From Calidifonticultor sp964387355 (GTDB lineage Bacteria > Actinomycetota > Humimicrobiia > Humimicrobiales > Humimicrobiaceae): DNA of 14,510 bases. A program made the position numbers and the translations under genes. A model generated the notes under the pieces. It searched no databases and had not been told where the DNA came from. It was given only the letters and a program-made list of their open reading frames with translations. Positions 1 through 6,559 of this stretch are shown in pieces. Location of the stretch: the NCBI GenBank assembly GCA_964387355.1, contig CAYLWJ010000191.1, forward strand, positions 1-14,510, in the 5' to 3' direction. Each line of letters starts with the position of its first letter. The stretch's first letter is position 1.

Positions 1-1
1 C

Positions 2-73
2 TATAAGCTTAAAGGCTTAAAACCTTGTAATAAATTATATTACGTAAGTGACTTAAAAGCTTTAAAAGCTTAA
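2..73 (+). CDS. Possible C-terminal tail of an upstream gene, cut by the window edge
   Basis: From base 2 an open frame of 23 codons runs to TAA at 71-73. It ends in residues LYYVSDLKALKA. The other two forward frames hit stops almost at once. The frame uses GGC, CCT, TGT and GAC codons, which looks slightly more gene-like than the spacer after it. It is too short to assign to any family and could be chance. The nearby gcttaaa/agctttaaa near-repeats could also mean this is low-complexity spacer. Sequence to the left of the window would settle it. Confidence 0.25.
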   Translation, partial: YKLKGLKPCNKLYYVSDLKALKA

Positions 74-93
74 AATATATTTATTAATATTTT

Positions 94-128
94 GCTTGGA
101 GGTTAGTGTTAAACTGTAAACACCAAGC
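94..128 (+). repeat. Bulged inverted repeat in the spacer before rlmN
   Basis: GCTTGG (94-99) can pair with CCAAGC (123-128), and TGTT (107-110) with AACA (119-122). This leaves a 7-base bulge and an 8-base loop. It is the only G+C-richer patch in this spacer. No T-run follows, so it does not look like a classical terminator. It could still mark the 3' end of the upstream transcript. Confidence 0.3.
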
Positions 129-175
129 TTAGATTGTACAATTAATATAATAAAAACGTAATTTAACGAAAATCT

Positions 176-204
176 TTGTCAAGCAATTTAATTTTATTTA
201 TATT
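176..204 (+). promoter_or_regulatory. Predicted sigma-70/sigma-A promoter for rlmN
   Basis: TTGTCA (176-181) and TATATT (199-204) each match the -35/-10 consensus at five of six positions, with a 17-base spacer. Transcription would start near 211, leaving about 140 bases of 5' leader before rlmN. AT-rich DNA produces chance -10 boxes, but a G- and C-containing -35 at ideal spacing is less likely by chance. Confidence 0.5.
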
Positions 205-349
205 ATTATTTAGAGGTAATTTAAATTTAAATTTGTTTTTTGGTTTTAAAACATATCATAATATATATTAAAAGTTTAACTTAATTCAAATTTTTATCTG
301 TGAAATTTAAAAGTTTTAAAATTATAAATTGTAATTTCAAATTGATATA

Positions 350-1462
350 ATGGATCTTGAGAAAATATATAGCATATTAAAGAATGAAGAACCACTTAGA
401 TTAAAACAGGCACAAAAAGCAATTTTTATTGATAATGTTAATTCATGGCTAAATGTAACAACTCTTCCTTTTTCATTAAGAGAATTATTAAACAAGCAGG
501 CACCAATTGATTTTAATGTGGTAGAGTTAAAAAAGTCAGCTGTAAGTGATTCAATTAAAGCAATTTTAAAATTAAGCGATGGTTTAAGTATTGAAACTGT
601 ATTACTTAAACACCGTACAAAACAATCAGAAAAGTTAAATGAAGCTGCAAAAACGAAAGATAAAGATAAGCAGTGCGAAAATATAATATTTAATAAGCAA
701 TATAGAAATACAGTGTGTGTTTCATCTCAAGTAGGTTGCGCCCTTAACTGCTTGTTTTGCAGAACTGCAAAAGCCGGCTTTAAAAGAAATTTAAGTTTTT
801 ATGAAATTATACAACAGGTATTGTTTTTCCAGTATTATCTAAAAAAAGATAACGCCAGAGTAACAAATATCGTCTTTATGGGAATGGGTGAGCCTATGTT
901 GAATTATGAAAATGTTATTAAAGCCATAAAAATTTTAAACAGTAAAGATACTTTTAATATTGGTTCAAGAAAAATTTCAATATCAACATGTGGAATTCCT
1001 TCAAATATAGAAAAATTAGCAAAAGAAAACATTCAGGTAAATCTTGCAGTTTCTCTAAATGCGCCTGACAATAATTTAAGGTCAAAACTTATGCCTATTA
1101 ATAAAAAATATCCTATTGAGCCAGTGCTCTATTCAGTGGCAAATTACATAAAAAAAACAAACCGTCGAGTAATGTTTGAGTATGTTCTAATAAAAGATGT
1201 TAATGATAGTGCACAGCATGCTCAAAAACTGAGCAACCTTTTAAAAGATAAACCACTAGATGGCAAACTCTGCTTTGTAAATTTAATACCTTATAACGGC
1301 TCTTTTACTTATGGCAATCTAAGATTAGAATCTCCAGATACACAAGCTATAAGAAGGTTTAAGGCAATTTTGGAAAAACATGGCTTGACAGCTATGCAAA
1401 GGTTTAGATATGGACAGGATATTTCTGGTGCGTGTGGCCAGCTTGTTTACGCAAGTTTATAG
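350..1462 (+). CDS. rlmN: RlmN-type radical SAM 23S rRNA (adenine-2503 C2) methyltransferase
   Basis: The 370-residue product has the features of the RlmN/Cfr family. The radical SAM cluster motif CX3CX2C is at C130, C134 and C137 and is followed by GFKRNLS. Next come FMGMGEP, SISTCGI, a substrate-region block ending KLMPINKKYPIE, and the methyl-carrying cysteine C362 in ACGQL near the C-terminus. The family adds a methyl group to C2 of A2503 in 23S rRNA, and many RlmN enzymes also act on tRNA A37. GEP followed by MLNY favours RlmN over the resistance enzyme Cfr, which has GEALAN. Divergent points are CRTAKAGF where many RlmN have CATGxxGF, and SLNAP where SLHAP is usual. The ATG at 350 has no Shine-Dalgarno sequence but gives a normal family length. 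The gene stands alone, with a promoter at 176-204. Its stop codon lies inside a tandem repeat. Confidence 0.93.
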   Translation: MDLEKIYSILKNEEPLRLKQAQKAIFIDNVNSWLNVTTLPFSLRELLNKQAPIDFNVVELKKSAVSDSIKAILKLSDGLSIETVLLKHRTKQSEKLNEAAKTKDKDKQCENIIFNKQYRNTVCVSSQVGCALNCLFCRTAKAGFKRNLSFYEIIQQVLFFQYYLKKDNARVTNIVFMGMGEPMLNYENVIKAIKILNSKDTFNIGSRKISISTCGIPSNIEKLAKENIQVNLAVSLNAPDNNLRSKLMPINKKYPIEPVLYSVANYIKKTNRRVMFEYVLIKDVNDSAQHAQKLSNLLKDKPLDGKLCFVNLIPYNGSFTYGNLRLESPDTQAIRRFKAILEKHGLTAMQRFRYGQDISGACGQLVYASL

Positions 1463-1494
1463 CAAGTTTATAGCAGGTTTATAGCAAGTTTTTT
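1451..1494 (+). repeat. 11-bp tandem repeat (about four copies) across the rlmN stop codon
   Basis: GCAAGTTTATA occurs at 1451-1461 and 1462-1472, with GCAGGTTTATA at 1473-1483 and GCAAGTTTTTT at 1484-1494. The first copy encodes the last codons (Ala-Ser-Leu-stop) of rlmN. The unit is not a multiple of three, so further copies do not extend the reading frame. The pattern looks like slipped-strand duplication. Confidence 0.85.
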
Positions 1495-1570
1495 ATTGCC
1501 ACAAAAAAGCATATTAAAAATATTAAAGATAAGAAAGTTGAAAACTAAATATTTTTTGCTAAATTTGTGG

Positions 1571-1599
1571 AATTTCCCTGACCTTTTATTCTGGAAATT
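1571..1599 (+). promoter_or_regulatory. Inverted repeat just upstream of the mntA -35 box, candidate operator
   Basis: AATTTCC (1571-1577) and GGAAATT (1593-1599) form a perfect 7-bp inverted repeat with a 15-base centre. It ends three bases before the -35 box of the next promoter. That location suits an operator, since toxin-antitoxin genes are often autoregulated. No binding protein can be inferred from the sequence. Confidence 0.3.
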
Positions 1600-1602
1600 T
1601 GC

Positions 1603-1631
1603 TTGACATTGGGGCATAAATATCAAATAAT
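1603..1631 (+). promoter_or_regulatory. Strong predicted promoter for the MNT/HEPN pair
   Basis: A perfect TTGACA -35 (1603-1608) is followed by a 17-base spacer and AATAAT (1626-1631), five of six matches to the -10 consensus. Transcription would begin near 1638, about 25 bases before the ATG at 1663. This is the best promoter in the window. Confidence 0.65.
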
Positions 1632-1662
1632 TTTTTTATAAAATCAAAAATATTTATAAATT

Positions 1663-2076
1663 ATGGAAAAAAGGGATATATTGAATAAATTAAACTCAAT
1701 AAAGGAAACTTTAAAAAATTATTTTAGGAGTAGAGAGGAAATTGTTTTTGTTTATGTTTTTGGTTCAGTAGCAAAGGGAATCTGCAATAAGCTAAGCGAT
1801 ATTGATATTGCCATATTTATCGATGAGGAAAAAGTAGATGATAAGGAATACAGGTATGGATATCAAGCAGAAGTAATGACTGATATAATGGATAGGTTAA
1901 AAACAAACAAAGTCGATTTAGTAATTTTAAATTATGCTTCTGTTTTACTAAAGCATCGCGTAATTTATTATGGAAAGCTTATCTATTCTAAAGATGAAAG
2001 TAAAAGAATAAGATTTGAGATTGATTCTATAAATAAATATATGGATTATAAATTGCTTAATAGAAAAATCTCTTAA
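1663..2076 (+). CDS. mntA: MNT-domain minimal nucleotidyltransferase, MntA-type antitoxin
   Basis: The 137-residue protein is a minimal nucleotidyltransferase of the pol-beta superfamily. It has an exact GSX10DXD motif (G34, S35, D46, D48), giving two of the metal-binding acids; D85 in KVDLVIL is the likely third. Studied MntA antitoxins neutralise their HEPN partner (HepT) by adding AMP to a tyrosine next to the RNase motif. Length and motif spacing are normal and nothing appears lost. The gene directly follows a strong promoter and precedes a HEPN-like ORF by 21 bases, the usual HEPN-MNT module. The ATG at 1663 has no convincing Shine-Dalgarno sequence, but the next in-frame ATG (1876) would remove the catalytic motif. 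The domain assignment is firm. The antitoxin role is inferred from context and is weakened by the damaged partner. Confidence 0.8.
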   Translation: MEKRDILNKLNSIKETLKNYFRSREEIVFVYVFGSVAKGICNKLSDIDIAIFIDEEKVDDKEYRYGYQAEVMTDIMDRLKTNKVDLVILNYASVLLKHRVIYYGKLIYSKDESKRIRFEIDSINKYMDYKLLNRKIS

Positions 2077-2097
2077 ATTTATTACGAGATAGATTAA

Positions 2098-2313
2098 ATG
2101 ATTGATAGATTATTAATTGACAGAAAACTAAATGAATTAAGTAAAAATATAGCCATGCTGCATGAATTTAAAAAAATCAAAATTGAACAGTTAAGAGACT
2201 CTTTGAAAGACCAGTTGGCTATATATTATGGTCTTCAGATTTCAATTCAAAATAATATTGAAGATTTTGAAGAATTTCGTAAACATATACAAAATTACCT
2301 AACATTGCTTTAA
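2098..2313 (+). CDS. Internally deleted HEPN (DUF86/HepT-like) toxin relic
   Basis: The 71-residue product resembles the two ends of the DUF86/HepT family joined together. Residues 1 to about 51 match the family N-terminus: MIDRLLIDRKLNELSKNI, then a helix in which LKDQLAIYYGLQISIQ occupies the place of the family's xLQDAVxxxLQVAIE-like segment. Residues 53-68 (NIEDFEEFRKHIQNYL) match the usual final helix. Family members are normally about 135-145 residues long. The missing middle carries the RX4-6H RNase motif and the tyrosine that the partner MNT protein AMPylates, and no such motif is visible here. The frame is intact, which suggests an in-frame deletion near nucleotides 2248-2258. The protein would be expected to lack RNase activity but might still bind the MNT protein. 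The ATG at 2098 has only weak Shine-Dalgarno-like sequence (GAGAT). Alignment is from memory of the family. Confidence 0.65.
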   Translation: MIDRLLIDRKLNELSKNIAMLHEFKKIKIEQLRDSLKDQLAIYYGLQISIQNNIEDFEEFRKHIQNYLTLL

Positions 2314-2371
2314 TCTCTTTGATATTTTTTTAAATTATTTTGCTATATTTTTGCCTTTCGATATATTTTTG

Positions 2372-2411
2372 TCCAATAGTAAAATAATGCCTTAAAAAAG
2401 CTGCTATTGGA
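2372..2411 (+). repeat. 8-bp perfect inverted repeat downstream of the HEPN relic
   Basis: TCCAATAG (2372-2379) and CTATTGGA (2404-2411) are perfect inverted copies separated by 24 bases. No T-run follows the right arm, so it is not a standard intrinsic terminator. It may be an operator or a remnant of the rearrangement that shortened the upstream ORF. Confidence 0.4.
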
Positions 2412-2578
2412 ATCCTGCTAAAGTCAGTTTTAATAGTCATGTCTCATTTATAATTAATTATATTAATAATCTCCATTATGTTAATTAATACACGCAAATA
2501 AATAATTCAGATTATACAGTAAAGAATTAATACGATAAAAAATTTTAAAAAATTTTTTAAAAATTTCGTAATAGTATA

Positions 2579-2607
2579 TTTACTTATTTATATAAATATG
2601 CTAATAT
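2579..2607 (+). promoter_or_regulatory. Candidate promoter of the Tad pilus operon
   Basis: TTTACT (2579-2584) and TAATAT (2602-2607) are separated by 17 bases, and a TGC extended -10 (2599-2601) precedes the -10. Each hexamer matches consensus at only four of six positions. The extension and the position about 34 bases before the start codon support it. In DNA this AT-rich the call is tentative. Confidence 0.35.
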
Positions 2608-2640
2608 GCAAATTATTAAAAGTTTATTGGAGGAAAAAAT

Positions 2641-3441
2641 TTGAATAGCTTAAATTTATTTTTAAAAAGAAAAATATTCATAGCTATTGCTGTTTTTTTA
2701 TTGATATTTTTAGGCTTTGTAATTTTTTGGTATTTTTCTAGCTACAAAAAAGATAACAAATTAAATAAAGGTGATGTGGTTGAGGTGTATGTTGCTAAAA
2801 ATAATATATTAAATGGCGAAGAAATTAAAGAAGACAAAATTGAGAAAAGCATAATTTCTGTAAAACTTTTTGATTCAAAATATATAACTAATAAAAAGGA
2901 GATTGTTGGGAAAAATGCAATAAAAGACATATCTACTGGTGAAATTTTATCATTTGACAAAATTGAAAATGAAGCGAAAAAAAATCAGAATTACCTAAAT
3001 TTTTCTTATTATATTCCAGAAGGTTACAGAGCGATAAGCATTCCCGTAATATATTATGGAGAGCAATCATTATTAAATGTTGGAGATAATATTGATTTAG
3101 TTTCTGCATATTATGATAAAGATAATGAAAAGATAATATCTAAAACAATTCTTTCTTATAAAAAGATCATACTAATTAATGGCAAAACTAAAAATAATTC
3201 ATCAACTGATAATGAAAACGTAAATTTTTCAACCTTAGATGGCATAAGCAGCGAAGGTTCGTCTATTTTCTCAGGTGTTTTTGGCAGTGATTCAACTAAT
3301 ATGAGTGGTTTGCAAAAGTTTCAGATTATTCTTACTTTTTATCTAACACCATCAGAAGTAGAAATGTTAATAAATTCTTTGCAGCTTGGGCCTCTTTTTG
3401 CCTCTATCTGCCCATCAGGGAATAAGACGAATATGAGGTGA
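2641..3441 (+). CDS. cpaB: CpaB/RcpC-like Flp pilus assembly protein
   Basis: The 266-residue protein has one N-terminal membrane segment (about residues 12-33). It is followed by a SAF-type domain (about 44-107, VVEVYVAKNNILNGEEI...GEILSFDKI) and an RcpC-type region (about 126-258, starting GYRAISIPV and ending LTFYLTPSEVEMLINSLQLG). This is the CpaB arrangement. In diderms CpaB/RcpC works beside the outer-membrane secretin. In monoderms it is anchored in the membrane and its partner is unclear. A Ser/Thr/Asn/Gly-rich stretch (about 183-220) interrupts the RcpC domain. The start is TTG with a strong GGAGG (2629-2633) seven bases upstream, and no ATG would keep the membrane segment. As the first gene of the operon it has a candidate promoter at 2579-2607. 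Confidence 0.82.
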   Translation: MNSLNLFLKRKIFIAIAVFLLIFLGFVIFWYFSSYKKDNKLNKGDVVEVYVAKNNILNGEEIKEDKIEKSIISVKLFDSKYITNKKEIVGKNAIKDISTGEILSFDKIENEAKKNQNYLNFSYYIPEGYRAISIPVIYYGEQSLLNVGDNIDLVSAYYDKDNEKIISKTILSYKKIILINGKTKNNSSTDNENVNFSTLDGISSEGSSIFSGVFGSDSTNMSGLQKFQIILTFYLTPSEVEMLINSLQLGPLFASICPSGNKTNMR

Positions 3442-3460
3442 AGTTATAAATAAGTTATAA
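3441..3460 (+). repeat. Direct repeat at the cpaB stop codon (11-bp period)
   Basis: AAGTTATAA occurs at 3441-3449 and again at 3452-3460. The first copy starts on the last base of the TGA stop codon of cpaB. It resembles the repeat at the end of rlmN in both period and position. Confidence 0.6.
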
Positions 3461-3521
3461 GTTTGTAGATTAATTATAAAAATGTAATTTTAAAAATAAA
3501 AAATTACAAAAAAATTAAAAC

Positions 3522-3554
3522 TAGCTTTATATGGCTTTAATTATAGCTTTATGT
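3522..3554 (+). repeat. Degenerate 11-bp triplet repeat between cpaB and tadZ
   Basis: TAGCTTTATAT (3522-3532), GGCTTTAATTA (3533-3543) and TAGCTTTATGT (3544-3554) form three imperfect copies of an 11-bp unit. They are flanked by a longer imperfect direct repeat of taaaaataaaaa(a)tta (3491-3506 and 3560-3574). An 11-bp period is close to one helical turn, but no binding protein is implied. Confidence 0.45.
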
Positions 3555-3610
3555 AGTTCTAAAAATAAAAATTATTAAAACAAAAACAGGAATTAGAAGT
3601 AGGTATTAAA

Positions 3611-4369
3611 ATGAAAGAAAATTTTATAAAAGATTCAAGACTAGTGGTTTTTACATCTGTAAAAGGTGGATGTGGCTTAAGCTTTATAACTAATTGTGTT
3701 GCTTCTTACCTAGCTAAAACAAAAAATAAAAATATTTTACTTTTAGATTCAAATATTGGCAAAAAGGATTCAAGAATTATTTTTGAAATTAATGAAAATG
3801 TTATTAGAGACATAGGGGACATTAAAGAAAATGCAAATGACGTTGATTTGACTTTATTAAAGAAAATAGTTGTAAACTTTGAAAACAGTCTAAATTTGAT
3901 TTTGCCTTCGTTAAAATTTGAAAAAAATGTTTTTGAATACTATAAGAATTTGTCTGCTTTTATTGAGCTGCTTTTAAATACATTTGATTTAGTAATAATA
4001 GACTTGCCTCAATATTATTTTTTTAGTGAAAGTAAATTTGACTTTGAGTCAGTTGATAAAATAGTGGTTGTATCCGGAGCAGATAATATTTGTATAAATA
4101 ATTTAGAGGTTTTGCTTTCAAATTTTTTTATAGAAGAAAACGAGTATAAGATAGATATTATCATTAATAAATTTAATTTTAGACCTTTTACTTTAGGCCC
4201 AAGGTTAATAAATTCAATTTCTCTACCTGTTAAAGCATTTATTCCATATGACAAAGATATTGATTATCTATATAACCTAAAGGGACCCTTTTATTTATTT
4301 AACTATTGTTTAAGAACAATTAAAGCAATTTCAAGTTACAGCGACAGTTTGTATGAGGAATTATTTTAA
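3611..4369 (+). CDS. tadZ: TadZ/CpaE-like MinD-family ATPase with altered P-loop
   Basis: The 252-residue product has the ParA/MinD layout. A deviant Walker A (VKGGCGLSF, K18-F25) is followed by ILLLDSN (D46) and LVIIDLP (D131, Walker B). The family consensus is KGGxGKT/S; here the second, phosphate-binding lysine is Leu23 (TTA). K18, the MinD-type signature lysine, is kept. TadZ/CpaE proteins sit early in Tad loci and place the pilus machine at its site. Some members are known to have atypical Walker motifs and no clear ATPase activity. The usual N-terminal receiver-like domain of longer CpaE proteins is absent, as in short TadZ. The ATG at 3611 is preceded by a weak AGG (3601-3603). The neighbours (cpaB before, tadA after) fix the role better than the motif does. 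Confidence 0.78.
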   Translation: MKENFIKDSRLVVFTSVKGGCGLSFITNCVASYLAKTKNKNILLLDSNIGKKDSRIIFEINENVIRDIGDIKENANDVDLTLLKKIVVNFENSLNLILPSLKFEKNVFEYYKNLSAFIELLLNTFDLVIIDLPQYYFFSESKFDFESVDKIVVVSGADNICINNLEVLLSNFFIEENEYKIDIIINKFNFRPFTLGPRLINSISLPVKAFIPYDKDIDYLYNLKGPFYLFNYCLRTIKAISSYSDSLYEELF

Positions 4370-4451
4370 AAAACTTTAACTCAAAAAAATAAAGTAAAAA
4401 AAATTAGGTTAAAAATAAAAAATTAAAAACAAAAACAAGCAAAATACCAAA

Positions 4452-5831
4452 ATGAGCGCAATAAATAATAATTATTATAAAAACAATATCGATAATAATA
4501 AAAATAACCAAAGCATTTATAACAATGTAAATGGCAACCTAAATAATAGTAATGATAATGATGAAAATGATAATAATAGGGATGCCTTAAGTAATTGCCT
4601 TCTTGATTCTAAAGAGTTAATAAACTTTTTGTCTAACATACTTATTGAAAGAGTTGATTTAAATAAGCTTTTATTTTTAAGTCCTGAAAAAAAAATAGAA
4701 AAGATATTCCAAGCTTTAAAAAAAATTATAAACCAAGAAAAAATTGTTATTAGTGAAAAAAGAATATTAGACATTTCAAGACAGATTTATGAAGAAACTT
4801 TTGAATATGGTCCAATAAGTATTTTTATGAAAGACAATAGCATAACAGAAATTATGATAAATGATTTTGACAAAATCTATGTTGAGAGAAATGGTGTTAT
4901 TGAAAAAACCGAAATTAAGTTTAAAAACAGGCAACATCTAAGAAATTTAGTAGAGAAATTAGTAAGTCCTTTAGGTTTAAGAATTGATGAGAGCTGCCCA
5001 ATGGTTAATGCAAGGCTTGAAGATGGCTCAAGAATTAATGCAGTAATAAAACCTATTTCTGAAGCTGATACTGCAGTTACCATTAGGAAATTCAAGAATG
5101 ATTTATTGATGGCGGAAGATTTACTTAAACTTGGCTCTTTAAATCAGGCAATGCTTGATTTTATTAAAAGCTGTGTTGCAGGAAGAATTAATATAATTAT
5201 ATCTGGAGGAACTTCCAGTGGAAAAACTACATTTTTAAATGTAATTTCAAATTTTATTCCAAACAATGAAAGATTAATAGTTATAGAAGAAACTCCAGAA
5301 CTTAATTTAAATATTGAAAATATAATTAAACTTACAGCAAAACAGTCAAACATTGAAGGAAAAGGTGAAATTACCATAAAGGAGCTTGTTAAAAATGCTC
5401 TAAGGATGAGGCCTGACCGCATAATTGTTGGTGAAATTAGGGGACTTGAAGCCATAGATATATTGCAGGCAATGAATACAGGGCATGAAGGTTCTATGAC
5501 TACAATTCATGCAAACTCACCTGTTGATTTAATAACAAGACTTGAAACAATGCTGCTTCTTTCAGCAATTAATTTTAATTATGATTCAATTAAAAGAATA
5601 ATTTTATCATCTGTTGACTTAATAATTCATTTAGAAAGATTAGCAGATGGAAAAAGAAAAGTAGCAAAAATTAGTGAACTTGTTTTCTCTGAAAGCAAAA
5701 GAACTGGGCAATTTAAAGAAATTTTAGTAAAAGATATTTTTATTAGTACCAATAACGGTTATGTATGGACTGGTCATAAGCCAAAGTTTTTAGAAAAAAT
5801 AAAAGGGGAGTTTAAAAATTTTGATAATTAA
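4452..5831 (+). CDS. tadA: TadA/CpaF secretion ATPase of the Tad pilus
   Basis: This 459-residue protein is the hexameric ATPase that powers Flp pilus assembly. It shows Walker A GGTSSGKT (252-259, K258), an Asp/Glu-box region, Walker B RPDRIIVGEIRG ending near E328, and the His box GHEGSMTTIHAN (344-355). Upstream is the N-terminal CpaF domain (about 60-245, including GPISIFMKDNSITEIMIN and LVSPLGLRIDESCPMVNARLEDGSR). Residues 5-42 are a low-complexity Asn/Asp tract that CpaF proteins do not normally carry. It is encoded by AAT/AAC/GAT triplets and is probably disordered. The ATG at 4452 has no Shine-Dalgarno sequence, so a later start cannot be excluded, although no better-placed one is visible before the conserved part. 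The 3' end overlaps tadB by 11 bases. Confidence 0.93.
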   Translation: MSAINNNYYKNNIDNNKNNQSIYNNVNGNLNNSNDNDENDNNRDALSNCLLDSKELINFLSNILIERVDLNKLLFLSPEKKIEKIFQALKKIINQEKIVISEKRILDISRQIYEETFEYGPISIFMKDNSITEIMINDFDKIYVERNGVIEKTEIKFKNRQHLRNLVEKLVSPLGLRIDESCPMVNARLEDGSRINAVIKPISEADTAVTIRKFKNDLLMAEDLLKLGSLNQAMLDFIKSCVAGRINIIISGGTSSGKTTFLNVISNFIPNNERLIVIEETPELNLNIENIIKLTAKQSNIEGKGEITIKELVKNALRMRPDRIIVGEIRGLEAIDILQAMNTGHEGSMTTIHANSPVDLITRLETMLLLSAINFNYDSIKRIILSSVDLIIHLERLADGKRKVAKISELVFSESKRTGQFKEILVKDIFISTNNGYVWTGHKPKFLEKIKGEFKNFDN

Positions 5832-6549
5832 TATATTGGATTTTTTAAATAAAATTGAACCAAAAAAAAGAAAAGTTAGCTTTTTACTATTTTATTTATG
5901 CATTGGTATTTTAGTTTTTTTCTTTACTAAAAATATTATTTTGAGCATATTTAGTTCTATTTTTGTTTATTTAATTACTTCAGAAATTTTAAACTTTTTA
6001 ATAAATAAAAGAGATGAAATTTTATTGAATCAGCTAATTGAGTTATTAGTAAATATGATAATTATTATAAGAGCTGGAAATACTGTTAGAGAAGCAATAA
6101 AGAAGCTTTCAGAACAGTCAAGGTATCCAATTAAGAAATATTTAAAAAGTTTAGTTTGTGAACTTGAGACCGGTTTATTTTTTGATGAGGCTTTTGATAA
6201 TTTTGCAAGAAGATGTTCTTTAAAAGAAGCATATCTTGTTGTAACTGCCTTTAAAATCAATAATAAAATTGGTGGTAATATAATTTATATTTTAAATAAT
6301 ATAATTGATAACTTTCAGCAAAATTTTAAATCAAGACTGCACACTAAAACTTTGACACTGCAGGCAAGATATTCCGGAAATATCATAGCTTCTATGCCGA
6401 TAATAGTACTTACTGGGATTTATTTTCTCGTAAATGACAGTGTTGTTAATTTTTTTCAAAGTAAGATTGGAAATATTGTTTTAGCAGTCGGATGTCTTTT
6501 AGAAATTTTAGGAATTTTAGCAATAAGAAAATTATTAAAATTTAAATGA
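5821..6549 (+). CDS. tadB: TadB, inner-membrane platform protein of the Tad pilus
   Basis: The 242-residue protein has two membrane segments near the N-terminus (about 19-35 and 38-60). A T2SS-F domain follows (about 70-180) with the typical LLVNMIIIIRAGNTVREAIKKL and ELETG...FDEAFDNFARR pattern. Two membrane segments close the protein (about 187-205 and 217-236). TadB and TadC form the platform that couples the TadA ATPase to pilin extraction. The start is TTG at 5821, eleven bases inside the end of tadA, with GGGGAG (5805-5810) ten bases upstream. That strong site and the overlap imply translational coupling. Nothing is missing relative to the family. Confidence 0.85.
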   Translation: MIINILDFLNKIEPKKRKVSFLLFYLCIGILVFFFTKNIILSIFSSIFVYLITSEILNFLINKRDEILLNQLIELLVNMIIIIRAGNTVREAIKKLSEQSRYPIKKYLKSLVCELETGLFFDEAFDNFARRCSLKEAYLVVTAFKINNKIGGNIIYILNNIIDNFQQNFKSRLHTKTLTLQARYSGNIIASMPIIVLTGIYFLVNDSVVNFFQSKIGNIVLAVGCLLEILGILAIRKLLKFK

Positions 6550-6559
6550 TAAAAAAACA

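Larger units (their letters stand above)
74..349. other. AT-rich intergenic region upstream of rlmN
   Basis: No open frame of useful length is visible on either strand. Apart from the bulged inverted repeat at 94-128 and the promoter at 176-204 I see no riboswitch, tRNA or operator. There is no clear Shine-Dalgarno sequence in front of the ATG at 350. Confidence 0.5.
2314..2640. other. 327-base intergenic region between the HEPN relic and the Tad operon
   Basis: No gene is visible on either strand. The region contains an 8-bp inverted repeat (2372-2411) and, near its end, a candidate promoter and strong ribosome-binding site for cpaB. I looked for the missing HEPN middle here and did not find it. 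The stretch at 2521-2575 is almost pure A/T with aaaaatttt-type runs. Confidence 0.5.

Noticed and set aside
350..1462. Possible Cfr-type antibiotic resistance methyltransferase
   Set aside because: The GEP-MLNY motif and the substrate region fit RlmN. Cfr has GEALAN, and there is no resistance or mobile context.
1451..1494. CRISPR-like array
   Set aside because: Units are only 11 bp with no spacers between them. It is a simple tandem repeat.
2314..2640. Riboswitch (for example cyclic-di-GMP) upstream of the Tad operon
   Set aside because: None of the conserved GEMM or other riboswitch core motifs I know could be found; the spacer is mostly low-complexity A/T.
5144..5455. A 103-codon open frame on the minus strand within tadA
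   Set aside because: It lies opposite the Walker A and Walker B coding region and shows no domain of its own. It is a compositional shadow, as are the other minus-strand frames inside cpaB, tadZ, tadB and ychF.
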